Shown in pieces: positions 1 to 8,090 of a DNA stretch of 14,409 nucleotides. A program made the translations under genes and the position numbers. Every line of letters starts with the position of its first letter. Position 1 is the stretch's first letter. The DNA lies in contig JAFGLK010000320.1 of NCBI GenBank assembly GCA_016928125.1, forward strand, positions 1 to 14,409, read 5' to 3'. The stretch comes from Anaerolineae bacterium (GTDB taxonomy: Bacteria > Chloroflexota > Anaerolineae > UBA1429). The notes below the pieces were generated by a model. That model searched no databases. It had not been told where the DNA came from and worked only from the letters and a program-made list of their open reading frames with translations.

Positions 1-2701
1 CGCCCGCAGACGCGGGCGCAGATGTCTCCTGCGCCGCGCTCTGGGAACGTGATCGGCCTCTCGATCCGCGAGTGGCCGTTGGGGTCTGGGGCTCTGGCGA
101 GGCATCCGCTGCAGCCTGGCGATCGGAGGCCGAGGCGCTCGCACGGCGGCGACGCGTCCGGGGGCGAGACACTGCGGCGGACGCACCATCATCCCCTGAT
201 CCGGCGCCCTGCTCTTCAGGCTCGTCTGAGGAGGCGTCTTCCCCGCCCAGGGAACTGGTCAGCCTGACCGCGGCCACGACACGATCGTTCTCCACCTGGA
301 TCGCCGCGTTCCGCCGGGTGCGGGTGACCAGTCGCCCCCAGGTCGCCCGGCCGAGCCGCGGTATGTCACTGATCGGCATCCGCTGCATGTCGCGACCCGT
401 TGTGGTCAGGATGATCTCGTCGTCTGCCAGCACCACTCGCGCGTCGACGACGGGGCCCGAGATTCGGGTCTTGGATGCGTCGACCGTGAGAGCACCCTGC
501 CCGCCGCGTCCCTGAGTATTATACTCGGCGAGCGGCGTACGCTTGGCAAAGCCCAGATCCGTGACGATCAGCAGTTCGCCATCTTCGCGCACCACATCCA
601 TTCCAGCCACCCGATCATCCTCTTTGAGAGAGATGCCGCGCATGCCGCTTGCGCTACGGCCTTGTGGGCGCACCGTGTCGCTGGCAAAACGAATAGCATT
701 GCCCTGCTCGGTTACCATGACGAGCTCATCCTCGCCCTTGGTGAGCAGAGCACAACCCAGACTATCATAGTCGCCCAAGCCGATCACCGTAGTGCCGGCC
801 CGGCCGAGCGACGCCAATTCCTCAAGCGCAAGCCGCTTGATCTGCCCCCCGCGCGTCGCCATCGAGACGAAGAGATCGTCGCCCTCGTCGGGCAGATGGA
901 GCATAGCGATGACTCGCTCGTCGTTTCCCAGGCGCACCAGGTCGGCCAGCGGCAGGCCGCTCTCCTGTTGGCTCACATCGGGCACTTGATGCGCCGGAAG
1001 AGCATAGGCGTTGCCCTTGTCGGTGAAAAAGACGATGCTCTCCTGCGAGTGAGCCACAAAGATCTCGGCCAAAGCATCGCGCTCGCGAGCGTACATGCCG
1101 GGCACGTTCGTGCGACGAGACGTATAGGCCGAAGCCGGCAGCCGCCGCACCAGGCCCTCAGCGGTCAGCAAGACGCAGACATCCTCATCGGGCACCAAGT
1201 CCTCGGCCTTGAATTCGCCCTTGTCGTCGGATTCGCAGATCCGCGTGCGCCGCGGATCGCCGTAGGCCTTCTTGAGGTCCACCACATCCTGTTTGACGAG
1301 GCCCAGCATCTTTTCCTTGCTGGCCAGCAATTCGCGCAGGTACTCAATGCGCACCAGAATCTGCTCGTACTCTTCCTGAATGCGCCGCTGTTCGAGCGCC
1401 GCCAGGCGCCGAAGCTGCATATCCAGGATCGCCTGGGCCTGCTCCTCACTGAGCTTGAAGCGGCGCATGAGATTGGTGCGCGCGGTGTCTACCGTGCGCG
1501 AGCGTCGAATGGTTGCGATCACCTCGTCGAGATTGTCCAGGGCGATCAAGAGTCCCTCGAGGATGTGGGCCCTCGCCAGGGCGCGTTCCAGCTCAAAGCG
1601 CGTCCGCCGAACCAAGACGTCATAGCGGTGATCGATATAGTGCAGCAGGGCGCGCTTGAGCGGCAACAGGCGCGGCTCACCGTCCACCAGCGCCAGCATG
1701 TTGGCTCCAAACGTGGTCTGGAGTTGAGTGTACTTGAGCAATTGCTCCATCACGGGGTCGACTTCGGTGCCACGTTTGAGCTCGATCACGATGCGCATGC
1801 CCGTGCGGTCGGACTCATCCCTCAAGTCACCGATCCCCTCGATGCGCTCATCGCGCACCAGCTTGGCGATGCGTTCTACCAGGTTAGACTTGTTCACCTG
1901 GTAGGGCAGCTCGGTGACCACGACCGCCTGATGGCTGCCCCGCATCTCCTCCACGTGGGCCAGGGCGCGCACGATGATACGCCCCTTGCCCGTCGCGTAG
2001 GCTTGGCGGATGCCCTCGCTCCCGAGGATCATCCCACCGGTGGGGAAGTCAGGCCCCTGCACAAAGCGCATCAGATCGTCGAGGCTGACATCCTCGGCGC
2101 GATCATAGTTGTCCACCAGATAGGCGATGGCGTCGCTGATCTCCCCGAGGTTGTGGGGCGGGATGTTGGTGGCCATGCCCACTGCGATGCCCCCCACACC
2201 GTTGAGCAACAGGTTGGGCAGCTTGCCGGGCAACACCGACGGCTCTTGCAGCGAGGCGTCGAAATTGTCGACAAAATCAACGGTATCCTTGTCTATGTCG
2301 ATGAGCAGTTCCTCACCGATTGCCGTCAGGCGAGCCTCAGTGTAGCGCATGGCGGCCGCGCCGTCCCCATCGATCGACCCAAAGTTGCCCTGCCCATCCA
2401 CCAAAGGATAACGCATGGAAAAGTCCTGCGCCATGCGCACCATGGCGTCGTACACGGCCGTGTCGCCGTGAGGATGGTACTTGCCGAGCACCTCTCCCAC
2501 GATACGGGCACTCTTGCGGGTTGGTCGATCGGGCCGCAGCCCCATGTCGTGCATGGCATACAAGATGCGACGCTGCACCGGCTTGAGGCCATCGCGGACG
2601 TCCGGCAGCGCCCGTGCGGTGATCACGCTCATGGCATAGCTCAGATAGGCCGAGCGCATCTTCTGCTCGATGTCCACCCGCTGTACCGTACCGACTTCCA
2701 T
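1..2701 (-). CDS. gyrA: DNA gyrase subunit A (3' end beyond window)
   Basis: This is the breakage-reunion subunit of DNA gyrase, which with GyrB introduces negative supercoils using ATP. The first 900 codons are present and no stop is reached. The N-terminus holds the winged-helix region with [12 protein letters not shown] (residues 74-85) and the catalytic tyrosine Y120 in [12 protein letters not shown]81 and D85 align with E. coli S83 and D87 of the quinolone-resistance region. The tower and coiled-coil region follows, then the C-terminal beta-pinwheel. The GyrA box is QGRGGQG (residues 730-736), close to the canonical QRRGGKG, and favours GyrA over ParC. After about residue 815 comes an unusual low-complexity tail, first acidic and then Arg/Ser/Ala-rich. 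The ATG at 2701 is preceded by a GGGGGAAGAGG ribosome-binding site. The gene follows the CinA-like gene after 40 bases with no obvious promoter between, so it is probably the last or a late gene of that operon. Confidence 0.96.
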   Translation of the reverse strand, partial: MEVGTVQRVDIEQKMRSAYLSYAMSVITARALPDVRDGLKPVQRRILYAMHDMGLRPDRPTRKSARIVGEVLGKYHPHGDTAVYDAMVRMAQDFSMRYPLVDGQGNFGSIDGDGAAAMRYTEARLTAIGEELLIDIDKDTVDFVDNFDASLQEPSVLPGKLPNLLLNGVGGIAVGMATNIPPHNLGEISDAIAYLVDNYDRAEDVSLDDLMRFVQGPDFPTGGMILGSEGIRQAYATGKGRIIVRALAHVEEMRGSHQAVVVTELPYQVNKSNLVERIAKLVRDERIEGIGDLRDESDRTGMRIVIELKRGTEVDPVMEQLLKYTQLQTTFGANMLALVDGEPRLLPLKRALLHYIDHRYDVLVRRTRFELERALARAHILEGLLIALDNLDEVIATIRRSRTVDTARTNLMRRFKLSEEQAQAILDMQLRRLAALEQRRIQEEYEQILVRIEYLRELLASKEKMLGLVKQDVVDLKKAYGDPRRTRICESDDKGEFKAEDLVPDEDVCVLLTAEGLVRRLPASAYTSRRTNVPGMYARERDALAEIFVAHSQESIVFFTDKGNAYALPAHQVPDVSQQESGLPLADLVRLGNDERVIAMLHLPDEGDDLFVSMATRGGQIKRLALEELASLGRAGTTVIGLGDYDSLGCALLTKGEDELVMVTEQGNAIRFASDTVRPQGRSASGMRGISLKEDDRVAGMDVVREDGELLIVTDLGFAKRTPLAEYNTQGRGGQGALTVDASKTRISGPVVDARVVLADDEIILTTTGRDMQRMPISDIPRLGRATWGRLVTRTRRNAAIQVENDRVVAAVRLTSSLGGEDASSDEPEEQGAGSGDDGASAAVSRPRTRRRRASASASDRQAAADASPEPQTPTATRGSRGRSRSQSAAQETSAPASAG

Positions 2702-2741
2702 CCTCTTCCCCCAGTCAGTCACTATCTCAAAGATGGGTGAA

Positions 2742-3566
2742 TTAGCGAACCTGCTCCACACTCACGACCTCAAGCTCGGTCTCCTCTAGAGCCCGCCGCA
2801 GGTCATTCCAGGCGGCCGACACGGCCTCTTTCACACTCTGCTGATCTCGTCCGCGCGATGAGAGCGTAATGCGGAATTGGGGATCCTCGCCCAGACGCTT
2901 GGCCCTCGACTTGATATAGACATCGGGATGCTCCGGCACGACCCGCTGCAACACGGGCGCGAGCATCGATTCATCGACGCATTGGACCATTGCGCGCCAC
3001 TCGAGGAAATAGCCCTCGCCCAAGAGCTCGTTCAGCACGGGCCGCAGGGCCTCCTCGTAGATGTGCTCCAATTCGGCCGGCACGCCGGGCAAGCAGACCA
3101 GGGTGGCGTCACCTTCCTGCAACAGCACACCCGGCGCAGTGCCCACGCGATTGGGCAGCGGGCTGGCTCCCACGGGGAGATTGGCCATCTTGGCGCGCGA
3201 GGGCGTCATCTCGGCCGAGTCGACATGGCCAGCCACCGTCAACTCCTGATAGCGCTCGTGAACCCAAGCGTAGGCCTGCGGGTGTCGCGCCAGCTCTCGT
3301 CCCAGGGCCTCGGCAACGGCCTGCAGGGTGCCATCGTCCTCCGTGGGACCCAGGCCGCCCGTCGCGATGATGAGGCCCGCGCCGCCGTCAAGCGCAGTGC
3401 GCAGGGCAAAGACGATGGCCCGCAGATCATCGCGCACCGTCCAAACGCGCGCCACGGTCATGCCCAGGCCGGTCAGCTGCTGACAGAGCCAATGGCTGTT
3501 GGTATCCAATACGTCCCCATCGAGAATTTCGTTGCCGATGACCAGCAGCTCTGCATTCGCGTTCAT
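2742..3566 (-). CDS. CinA-like N-terminal (MoaB/MogA-fold) domain protein
   Basis: This 274-residue protein belongs to the CinA N-terminal family (COG1058), which has the molybdopterin-binding MogA/MoaB fold. Characterised CinA proteins hydrolyse ADP-ribose with this domain. Visible motifs are [13 protein letters not shown] (11-23), [10 protein letters not shown] (69-78), NRVGTAPGV (139-147) and LPGVPAE (159-165). A C-terminal part with [11 protein letters not shown] (217-225) matches the small middle domain. The PncC-type nicotinamide-mononucleotide deamidase domain of full-length CinA (about 415 residues) is absent, so the gene should not be called a complete CinA. The ATG follows the TAG stop of the IF-2B-like gene with no base between (TAGATG). 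A strong GGGGGAG site sits in the last codons of that gene, which suggests translational coupling. Family assignment is firm; the substrate is inferred from relatives. Confidence 0.88.
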   Translation of the reverse strand: MNANAELLVIGNEILDGDVLDTNSHWLCQQLTGLGMTVARVWTVRDDLRAIVFALRTALDGGAGLIIATGGLGPTEDDGTLQAVAEALGRELARHPQAYAWVHERYQELTVAGHVDSAEMTPSRAKMANLPVGASPLPNRVGTAPGVLLQEGDATLVCLPGVPAELEHIYEEALRPVLNELLGEGYFLEWRAMVQCVDESMLAPVLQRVVPEHPDVYIKSRAKRLGEDPQFRITLSSRGRDQQSVKEAVSAAWNDLRRALEETELEVVSVEQVR

Positions 3567-4487
3567 CTATCTCCCCCGCAAGCCCGGATAGGTCTTGATC
3601 CGTGACAACACATCGGCGAGCTCTGAGCCCCATAGAACGCCTTTCTCTGTGATGACCGCTGTCAGCACATCAAGAGGCGTCACATCAAAGTATGGGTTGA
3701 GGACGGTGATATTCTCGCTGCTCACCGGCATGATCTCATCTGGGTCTCCGTCGCGCAGATTCTGCCTGATCACATAGTCATTTGGCAGGAACTTGTCTGT
3801 GGTCGTGGCCACGATGACAGGTATCTCCAGATCATAGGCGGCCCGAGCCAGCGGCGCCGTGCCCAGCTTGTTTACCAGCCCTGTGACCATCAGGCTATCG
3901 GCCCCCAGCAACAGGGCCGTCGCCTCCGGAAGCCAGCCGAACAGGGCCATGTCCACGCCCAGCCTGACCTGGATCCCTGCCCAGCCCAATTCGCTAGCCA
4001 GCGTCTGGCCCTCCAGCATGGGGCGCCCCTCACCGCACAGCACGCACAAGCCGCGCCGGCGCCCGGCCAGGGCGCTGAGGATGCGCACCACCGTAGAGCT
4101 TCGCGAATAGGTCAGGATCGTCTCATGCCTTTGCAGATGCTCCACGGCGGTCACGACCAGGGCCTCCAGGGCCGTCGCCGACTCGGCTCGCCGGGCCTGC
4201 AGGTAATCCAGCGCCATCTGACGCATCTCTGGCGCGCCGACAGCCTCGTCGGTCGCCCAAAGCATGTCATTGACCAGTCGAAAGAGCACGGCCATCGAGG
4301 GCTGCGCAGCCACCAACTGCCGACCCAGGCGCAAGAGCCAATGCCGATAGCTGATGGCGCCGCTGGGCATGGAATCGCCCACCGCATCGATCAGCACATC
4401 GAGCGCCACACTCGCGATCTCAGCCGCCCCCGACCGGTTGTCTTGGCTCAGCTGCTCAATTCTGGTCTGCCAACGCTCTTTCGCCAT
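3567..4487 (-). CDS. IF-2B / ribose-1,5-bisphosphate isomerase-like protein
   Basis: This 306-residue protein belongs to the eIF2B alpha/beta/delta-like superfamily, which also contains MtnA and archaeal ribose-1,5-bisphosphate isomerase. Its C-terminal Rossmann-like half carries GADSLMVTG (195-203), NKLGT (206-210), VATTTDKFLP (226-235) and NPYFDVTPLDVLTAVITEKG (264-283), all family signatures. The N-terminal half is helical. The acid of the isomerases is present (D197 in GAD). At the place of their catalytic cysteine (motif like THCNSS) the protein has TYSRSS (126-131), more like the eIF2B regulatory subunits. Isomerase activity is therefore doubtful, and a sugar-phosphate or nucleotide sensing role is possible. 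It starts 6 bases after the DUF763 stop; AGGAG lies 12 bases upstream of the ATG. Its stop abuts the CinA-like start. Family call strong, function open. Confidence 0.82.
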   Translation of the reverse strand: MAKERWQTRIEQLSQDNRSGAAEIASVALDVLIDAVGDSMPSGAISYRHWLLRLGRQLVAAQPSMAVLFRLVNDMLWATDEAVGAPEMRQMALDYLQARRAESATALEALVVTAVEHLQRHETILTYSRSSTVVRILSALAGRRRGLCVLCGEGRPMLEGQTLASELGWAGIQVRLGVDMALFGWLPEATALLLGADSLMVTGLVNKLGTAPLARAAYDLEIPVIVATTTDKFLPNDYVIRQNLRDGDPDEIMPVSSENITVLNPYFDVTPLDVLTAVITEKGVLWGSELADVLSRIKTYPGLRGR

Positions 4488-4493
4488 TCGAGG

Positions 4494-5072
4494 TCATCTC
4501 CTGCAGGTCGCACTGTAGGGCTTAGGGATCAGCTCCTCCGCCGAATCTGCTGGCCAAGGGTAGCGCCGAGCATGGCGCGTCTGAGCGCTCATATCTTGTT
4601 GAACGATGGTCCATCGGCCCTGGCGCTCGAAGAACACCACGTGATGGTAGAGCGGATACCCGTCCCGGATCGCCGCATGATCTACCGTGGCCCACGTCCG
4701 GCTGGAATGTATCAGGGACAGAGGCGATACGGACAGGCCAGGAGCATGGGCTCGGATCTCCTCTATGATTCGCCAAGAGGTCTCGCGCTCACCCGCAGCA
4801 TAGAGCTCGAGCTCGTTGCCAACTCTGAGGAGATCGTGTCTGAGAGCGTCGCCACTGGTGATGGTCGAATCACTACAGCGCCAGTCGAGCCCCAAGACAC
4901 GCGCAAAGGCCTGCAAACAGTGAGGATCGGCCGGCTGTCTGGGAGAGCCTGTCGCGCTGCCCCCAGCCATCATCCCCCTGGCGGTCGCACACGCCAGGCA
5001 GACCATGCGCCGGAGCAGCCAGCGAGCAGCGCTGCCGTGATGCAGGGGAAGATTCGCCGCGCCAGTTGTCAT
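4494..5072 (-). CDS. DUF763-family protein, half length
   Basis: This 192-residue protein resembles the DUF763 family, known mainly from archaea, Thermus and thermophilic bacteria and of unknown function. The family hallmarks, as I remember them, can be followed in order. There is a start GAANLPLHHGSAARWLLRRM (residues 4-23), then DPHCLQAFARVLGLDW (49-64) and WATVDHAAIRDGYPLYHHVVFF (positions 127-148, key residues VDHAA, DGYPLYHH). RWTIVQQDM and ARRYPW follow near residues 153-173. The start is chosen because family members begin with this short MxTGxAxLPLH-type stretch. Full-length members are, from memory, around 370-400 residues and end in a helix-hairpin-helix-like region (PGVGPKT type). 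That second half is absent here, and the next gene starts 6 bases after the stop. It is the first gene of the operon, with a promoter at 5109-5137. Confidence 0.72.
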   Translation of the reverse strand: MTTGAANLPLHHGSAARWLLRRMVCLACATARGMMAGGSATGSPRQPADPHCLQAFARVLGLDWRCSDSTITSGDALRHDLLRVGNELELYAAGERETSWRIIEEIRAHAPGLSVSPLSLIHSSRTWATVDHAAIRDGYPLYHHVVFFERQGRWTIVQQDMSAQTRHARRYPWPADSAEELIPKPYSATCRR

Positions 5073-5108
5073 GTATATCGCCCTGACCTCGGCCTGCCCA
5101 CGGCTGTT

Positions 5109-5137
5109 ATTATACCTTTAGTGCAAGCCCGCGCCAA
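5109..5137 (-). promoter_or_regulatory. sigma70-type promoter for DUF763-IF2B-CinA-gyrA operon
   Basis: Read on the minus strand, the -35 box is TTGGCG (5137-5132), the spacer is 17 bases, and the -10 box is a perfect TATAAT (5114-5109). The predicted transcript starts near 5102, about 30 bases ahead of the DUF763 ATG at 5072. No other promoter of this quality is visible in the small gaps of the four-gene operon. Confidence 0.75.
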
Positions 5138-5281
5138 CTTGACCGCGCCAGAAGAATGGCAAGCCCAGGAAAGGGAACGGGGCGGAACCCGCGCGGCTTG
5201 GCCATCCGATGGCACCAGAGGGCAGTGTGCCTGACCGTGGCGATCCGGCCTCAACGCTCGCATGACGAGACCAAGAGAGGT

Positions 5282-6103
5282 TCAGCCCCGCAGCAGCATG
5301 CCGGGCTGACAGTGTCGACAGAAGGTGGTGGCTCGTTTCCGTACCTTGATCTCAGAGAGGGACTGCCCACAACGAGGACACGCCTCGCCCCGCTTGTTAT
5401 GCACCTGCAGGAAATCCCTGATCTCCAACTGGATCTCGTCGCCCATGCGCTCGCGCACCGTGCGCGTGGCCTGCTGGAGCACCTGCCGCATGGCTCGATA
5501 GAGCGCCGTGCGTTCCTCTGCGCTGAGCGATGTCGACTTGCGAAAGGGGTAGAGTCCAGCCGCAAAGAGGATCTCGTCGGCGTAAGCGTTGCCGATGCCC
5601 GCCACAAACGCTCCCCGAGTCAACACCCCCTTGACCTCGCCGCGGAAGCGTCCCAGTCGCTGCATGAAGGCCTCTAGCGTCAGTTCGTCATCGAGAGCAT
5701 CGGGCCCCATGTCAGCGTAGCCGGGTACAGCGCCCAGCTCCTCGGTCAGATAGATCTTGCCCATGCCTTCGGGATCGTGGTAGCGGAGGTGACTCCCATT
5801 GGAGAGGTCAAAACTCACATAGTCGCGCACCAGCGTGCGCTCATCCGGAGCACAAAAGCGCAGACGGCCTGCCAGCATAAAGCTAAAGACGATCCACCGC
5901 CCGGGGCCAAGTTCGAAGAGCAGAAACTTGCCCTGCCGGTCGATCGCGCGGATCTCGCGTGGGACGCAGAACGCGTCGGGCGTCTCCATCGTGAGGGAGC
6001 GCAACACCAGCGGGCGCAGCACGCTGATCCTCACGATGCGTGCGCCCGCGACGGTGCGGTTCAGCACCTCCTTGATGGCTTCGAGATCAGGCAGCTCCGG
6101 CAT
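5282..6103 (-). CDS. Fpg/Nei-family DNA glycosylase/AP lyase
   Basis: This 273-residue bifunctional DNA glycosylase removes oxidised bases and cleaves the abasic site. The processed N-terminus would be P2-E3 (MPELPDLE), with proline as the Schiff-base nucleophile. K59 in RQGKF matches the conserved beta-hairpin lysine. The helix-two-turn-helix signature GIGNAYADEILFAAGLYP spans 169-186. A C4 zinc finger closes the protein: C242, C245, C262 and C265, with R257 in KRATTFC. Length matches the family (about 270). The DNA-probing residues differ from E. coli Fpg: DPRRFG there is DPEGMG here (110-115), and the Met wedge aligns with L77. It may therefore be an Fpg-like subfamily with altered lesion preference rather than a classical MutM. 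The ATG has GGGAG 8 bases upstream, and the gene starts 24 bases after the exonuclease stop. Confidence 0.92.
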   Translation of the reverse strand: MPELPDLEAIKEVLNRTVAGARIVRISVLRPLVLRSLTMETPDAFCVPREIRAIDRQGKFLLFELGPGRWIVFSFMLAGRLRFCAPDERTLVRDYVSFDLSNGSHLRYHDPEGMGKIYLTEELGAVPGYADMGPDALDDELTLEAFMQRLGRFRGEVKGVLTRGAFVAGIGNAYADEILFAAGLYPFRKSTSLSAEERTALYRAMRQVLQQATRTVRERMGDEIQLEIRDFLQVHNKRGEACPRCGQSLSEIKVRKRATTFCRHCQPGMLLRG

Positions 6104-6127
6104 GAGGGCATCTCCCAGGCTGAAACG

Positions 6128-6964
6128 CTATGACGAGTCCTCGATCAGCTCCACTTCGATGATCCGATCCAGGCGGAAACTGCGCCGAGCATCCTTGAGC
6201 AAGCAGTGGGCCACCAGCAACAGGCCGCCGCCATAGTTGCGCACCCCGAGCGGCCGCACAAAGCGCTCGCTCTCTTCGCCGCTCTCGGAGCGATAGTGCA
6301 ACCAGAGAAGCCGGCTTTCGGCCAAGGCGCGCCGGATGGCTGGCGGGATATCAGGATCGGGTTCATTCGGGACGATGCGAGTGCCCTGCAAAGCCACCAG
6401 GTCTGCAAGGGAGCGCACCCCAGCGGCGAGCAGATCGGCGACGATGCGCCAAAAGACGCCTCGGGTCAGAAGCACATCGATCATCGCCCGATGCGAACGG
6501 CCGTGCACCTCCACCTGCAGCGCCTCGGCCAGCCGCCCGAGGGAGTAGCTTCGCAGCCGATAGCATGACCGAGCCAGCAGGAGTGTATCCAGGGCAGTGA
6601 TCTCTGGCAAGCGCCGGCCTGCATAATCCAGTTCGCTGACCAGAAACCCCATATCAAAGCGCGTGTTGTGCCCGACCAACACCCCATCCGAGAGGAGCTC
6701 CAACACGCGCTCGGCTACGTCGACGAACTTGGGGGCATCGCGGACCATCTCAGCCGTGATCCCGTGCACAGCCTGGGCACCCGGCCCCATGGGTCGCTGA
6801 GGATTGATGAGCTGTTGCAGGCCGTCGAGGACCTCTTCCCCTCGTGTGCGTAGCAGCGCGATCTCGCAGACGCGGTCGCCCCGCGCAGGGCTTAGCCCGG
6901 TGGTCTCCACATCAAGGAAGACCAGGGGCACATCCCAGATGGCGTCACTCAATGCGTAGGTCAC
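6128..6964 (-). CDS. DEDDh 3'-5' exonuclease fused to C-terminal WYL domain
   Basis: From the GTG at 6964 this is a 278-residue protein. Residues about 12-175 form a DnaQ-like exonuclease (Pol III epsilon type). Motif Exo I is FLDVETTG (D18, E20), Exo II is HNTRFDMGFL (D104), and Exo III is HRAMID (H158, D163), so the DEDDh active site is complete. VHGITAEMV (66-74) is also typical. Residues about 218-275 look like a WYL domain: LLWLHYRSESG, RFVRPLGV and SFRLDRI, although the WYL triplet itself reads LLL. WYL domains are ligand-binding regulators that can bind nucleic acid. The start lies inside rnhB: GTG at 6964 overlaps it by 20 bases and TTG at 6952 by 8. Upstream codons belong to rnhB in another frame. 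It could act in DNA repair or RNA trimming; the role is not decided by sequence. Confidence 0.86.
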   Translation of the reverse strand: MTYALSDAIWDVPLVFLDVETTGLSPARGDRVCEIALLRTRGEEVLDGLQQLINPQRPMGPGAQAVHGITAEMVRDAPKFVDVAERVLELLSDGVLVGHNTRFDMGFLVSELDYAGRRLPEITALDTLLLARSCYRLRSYSLGRLAEALQVEVHGRSHRAMIDVLLTRGVFWRIVADLLAAGVRSLADLVALQGTRIVPNEPDPDIPPAIRRALAESRLLWLHYRSESGEESERFVRPLGVRNYGGGLLLVAHCLLKDARRSFRLDRIIEVELIEDSS

Positions 6965-7601
6965 GGCCCTGATCCAGCGCCTTGATGGGCGCAAATGAAT
7001 GCCGATGAAGGGGCGTGGGGCCCAGAGCGTGCAGGGCTTGGATATGCTGAGGGGTACCATACCCCTTATGCCGAGCCAGGCCATAGCCAGGCAGCACATG
7101 ATCCAATCCCACCATCTCCCGATCGCGGCTCACCTTGGCCACAACGGAAGCGGCCGCGATGGACAGGCAGTCGCGATCGCCCTTGGGCCGATAGATCTGT
7201 GGAACGGGCAGCGCCGGCAAGGCCAGCGCGTCGATCAGCAAATGATCGGGAGCCAGAGCCAGTGCGCGAATCGCCTGCTGCATGGCGCGGCGCGTGGCGG
7301 GGACAATCCCGATGGCATCGATCTGGTCGGGTGGCGTGCTCCCCACCGCATAGCAGAGCGCCGTCCGCCGGATGAGGTCGAAGCAGAGATCTCGCTGGCG
7401 GGGAGTGAGCAGCTTGGAGTCACGGACCGGCGCCAAGGCGTCCAGCAACGCCGGGTTCGAGCGGAGGGGAGGCAAAATGACAGCGGCCGCGACCACGGGC
7501 CCCGCCCAGGCGCCGCGACCGGCTTCGTCGACACCCGCGATGCGCGCATATCCCAGAGACCACAACCGCTGCTCGAGGGCCAGGCTCGGCTGCTGGTTCA
7601 C
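6945..7601 (-). CDS. rnhB: Ribonuclease HII
   Basis: This 218-residue RNase HII cleaves RNA in RNA/DNA hybrids and nicks at ribonucleotides embedded in DNA. The metal-binding acids are D25 and E26 in GVDEAGRG, D124 in LLIDAL, and D142 in KGDRDC. The 18-residue distance between the last two matches the family. The GRG motif (28-30) and Y181 in HKGYGT, which recognise the RNA-DNA junction, are present. SIAAASVVAKVSRD (147-160) is also a hallmark. The start is GTG at 7601, supported by GGGGGAGG 8 bases upstream. It lies 63 bases after rplS, a linkage seen in many bacteria, and its end overlaps the exonuclease-WYL gene. The overlap implies coupled translation. Confidence 0.96.
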   Translation of the reverse strand: MNQQPSLALEQRLWSLGYARIAGVDEAGRGAWAGPVVAAAVILPPLRSNPALLDALAPVRDSKLLTPRQRDLCFDLIRRTALCYAVGSTPPDQIDAIGIVPATRRAMQQAIRALALAPDHLLIDALALPALPVPQIYRPKGDRDCLSIAAASVVAKVSRDREMVGLDHVLPGYGLARHKGYGTPQHIQALHALGPTPLHRHSFAPIKALDQGRDLRIE

Positions 7602-7637
7602 GGTCTATGCCTCCCCCGCACAGCGTCCGTGGTGGAA

Positions 7638-7663
7638 GGCGGCCGCAGCGCTGCGCTGCCGCC
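7638..7663. repeat. GC-rich hairpin between rplS and rnhB
   Basis: GGCGGC (7638-7643) pairs with GCCGCC (7658-7663). Inside them CGCAGC (7644-7649) pairs with GCTGCG (7650-7655), leaving a two-base bulge. The structure begins just after the rplS stop codon in the leftward transcript. There is no T-run after it, so it is more likely an RNA stabiliser, processing site or partial attenuator than a full terminator. Confidence 0.5.
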
Positions 7664-7664
7664 T

Positions 7665-8012
7665 CTAGCGCACTTCCTTGAGGCGCGCGGCCTTGCCGCG
7701 ATACTTGCGCAGGAAGTAGAGCTGGGCGCGACGCACCTTGGCGCGCCGCAGGATCTCCACCCTCTCGACGCGGGGCGAGCGCAGCAGGAAGGTGCGCTCA
7801 ACACCGATGCCATGCGCCGCAATACGCCGCACGGTAAAGTTGGCCTCGGGGCCCCCCTTGCGCAGTCTCATCACGACGCCCTGGAAAACCTGGACGCGCT
7901 CCCGATCACCCTCGACAATACGAGCATGCACACGAACCGTGTCGCCCGGCCGAAGGTCGGGGATGTTCTCGTTTGCTTGTGGGGTCATAGTATTGAGTAG
8001 TTGGTCGCTCAT
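7665..8012 (-). CDS. rplS: 50S ribosomal protein L19
   Basis: This is ribosomal protein L19, a large-subunit protein at the 30S-50S interface. From the ATG at 8012 it has 115 residues, the same length as in E. coli. Matching blocks are [47 protein letters not shown] and the basic C-terminus [18 protein letters not shown]. An in-frame GTG at 8042 would lengthen it by 10 residues. It is rejected because it would fall almost on the predicted transcription start. The gene heads an operon with rnhB, the exonuclease-WYL gene and the glycosylase. The usual upstream partners rpsP, rimM and trmD are not here; instead a divergent methyltransferase gene lies upstream. Confidence 0.97.
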   Translation of the reverse strand: MSDQLLNTMTPQANENIPDLRPGDTVRVHARIVEGDRERVQVFQGVVMRLRKGGPEANFTVRRIAAHGIGVERTFLLRSPRVERVEILRRAKVRRAQLYFLRKYRGKAARLKEVR

Positions 8013-8050
8013 ATTCTCACACCGCCTCTCGCTCCGTGTCACGAAAAACC

Positions 8051-8079
8051 ATTATAATACAGGACAGGTCAGTGGGCAA
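8051..8079 (-). promoter_or_regulatory. sigma70-type promoter for rplS operon
   Basis: On the minus strand, TTGCCC (8079-8074), a 17-base spacer and a perfect TATAAT (8056-8051). Transcription should start near 8044, giving a leader of about 32 bases before the rplS ATG at 8012. The -10 box is part of a palindromic ATTATAAT, but the plus strand has no matching -35 box. Confidence 0.75.
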
Positions 8080-8090
8080 AAACGATGCAA

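Noticed and set aside
1..2701. ParC (topoisomerase IV) instead of GyrA
   Set aside because: A near-canonical GyrA box, QGRGGQG, is present in the C-terminal domain.
662..2740. 692-codon open frame on the plus strand opposite gyrA
   Set aside because: It is a mirror of gyrA codon use in GC-rich DNA. The translation is rich in His, Gln and Arg, shows no domain, and gyrA on the other strand is unmistakable.
5160..5200. Possible terminator after the glycosylase gene (CAAGCC ... GGCTTG)
   Set aside because: The arms are only six bases with a 29-base loop and no T-run follows, so chance is likely.
4125..5234. 369-codon plus-strand frame across the DUF763 gene and the following gap
   Set aside because: It has no recognisable motif, runs antisense to recognised genes and to the TATAAT promoter, and has no ribosome-binding site.
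6965..7099. N-terminal extension of the exonuclease-WYL gene to an ATG at 7099
   Set aside because: The 45 extra codons lie wholly within rnhB in another frame and show no exonuclease homology. The domain begins just after the GTG at 6964.
6999..8000. 333-codon plus-strand frame opposite rnhB and rplS
   Set aside because: It is antisense to two conserved genes and shows no motif.
8013..8042. GTG start for rplS at 8042
   Set aside because: It is almost at the predicted transcription start, and the ATG at 8012 gives the standard 115-residue L19.
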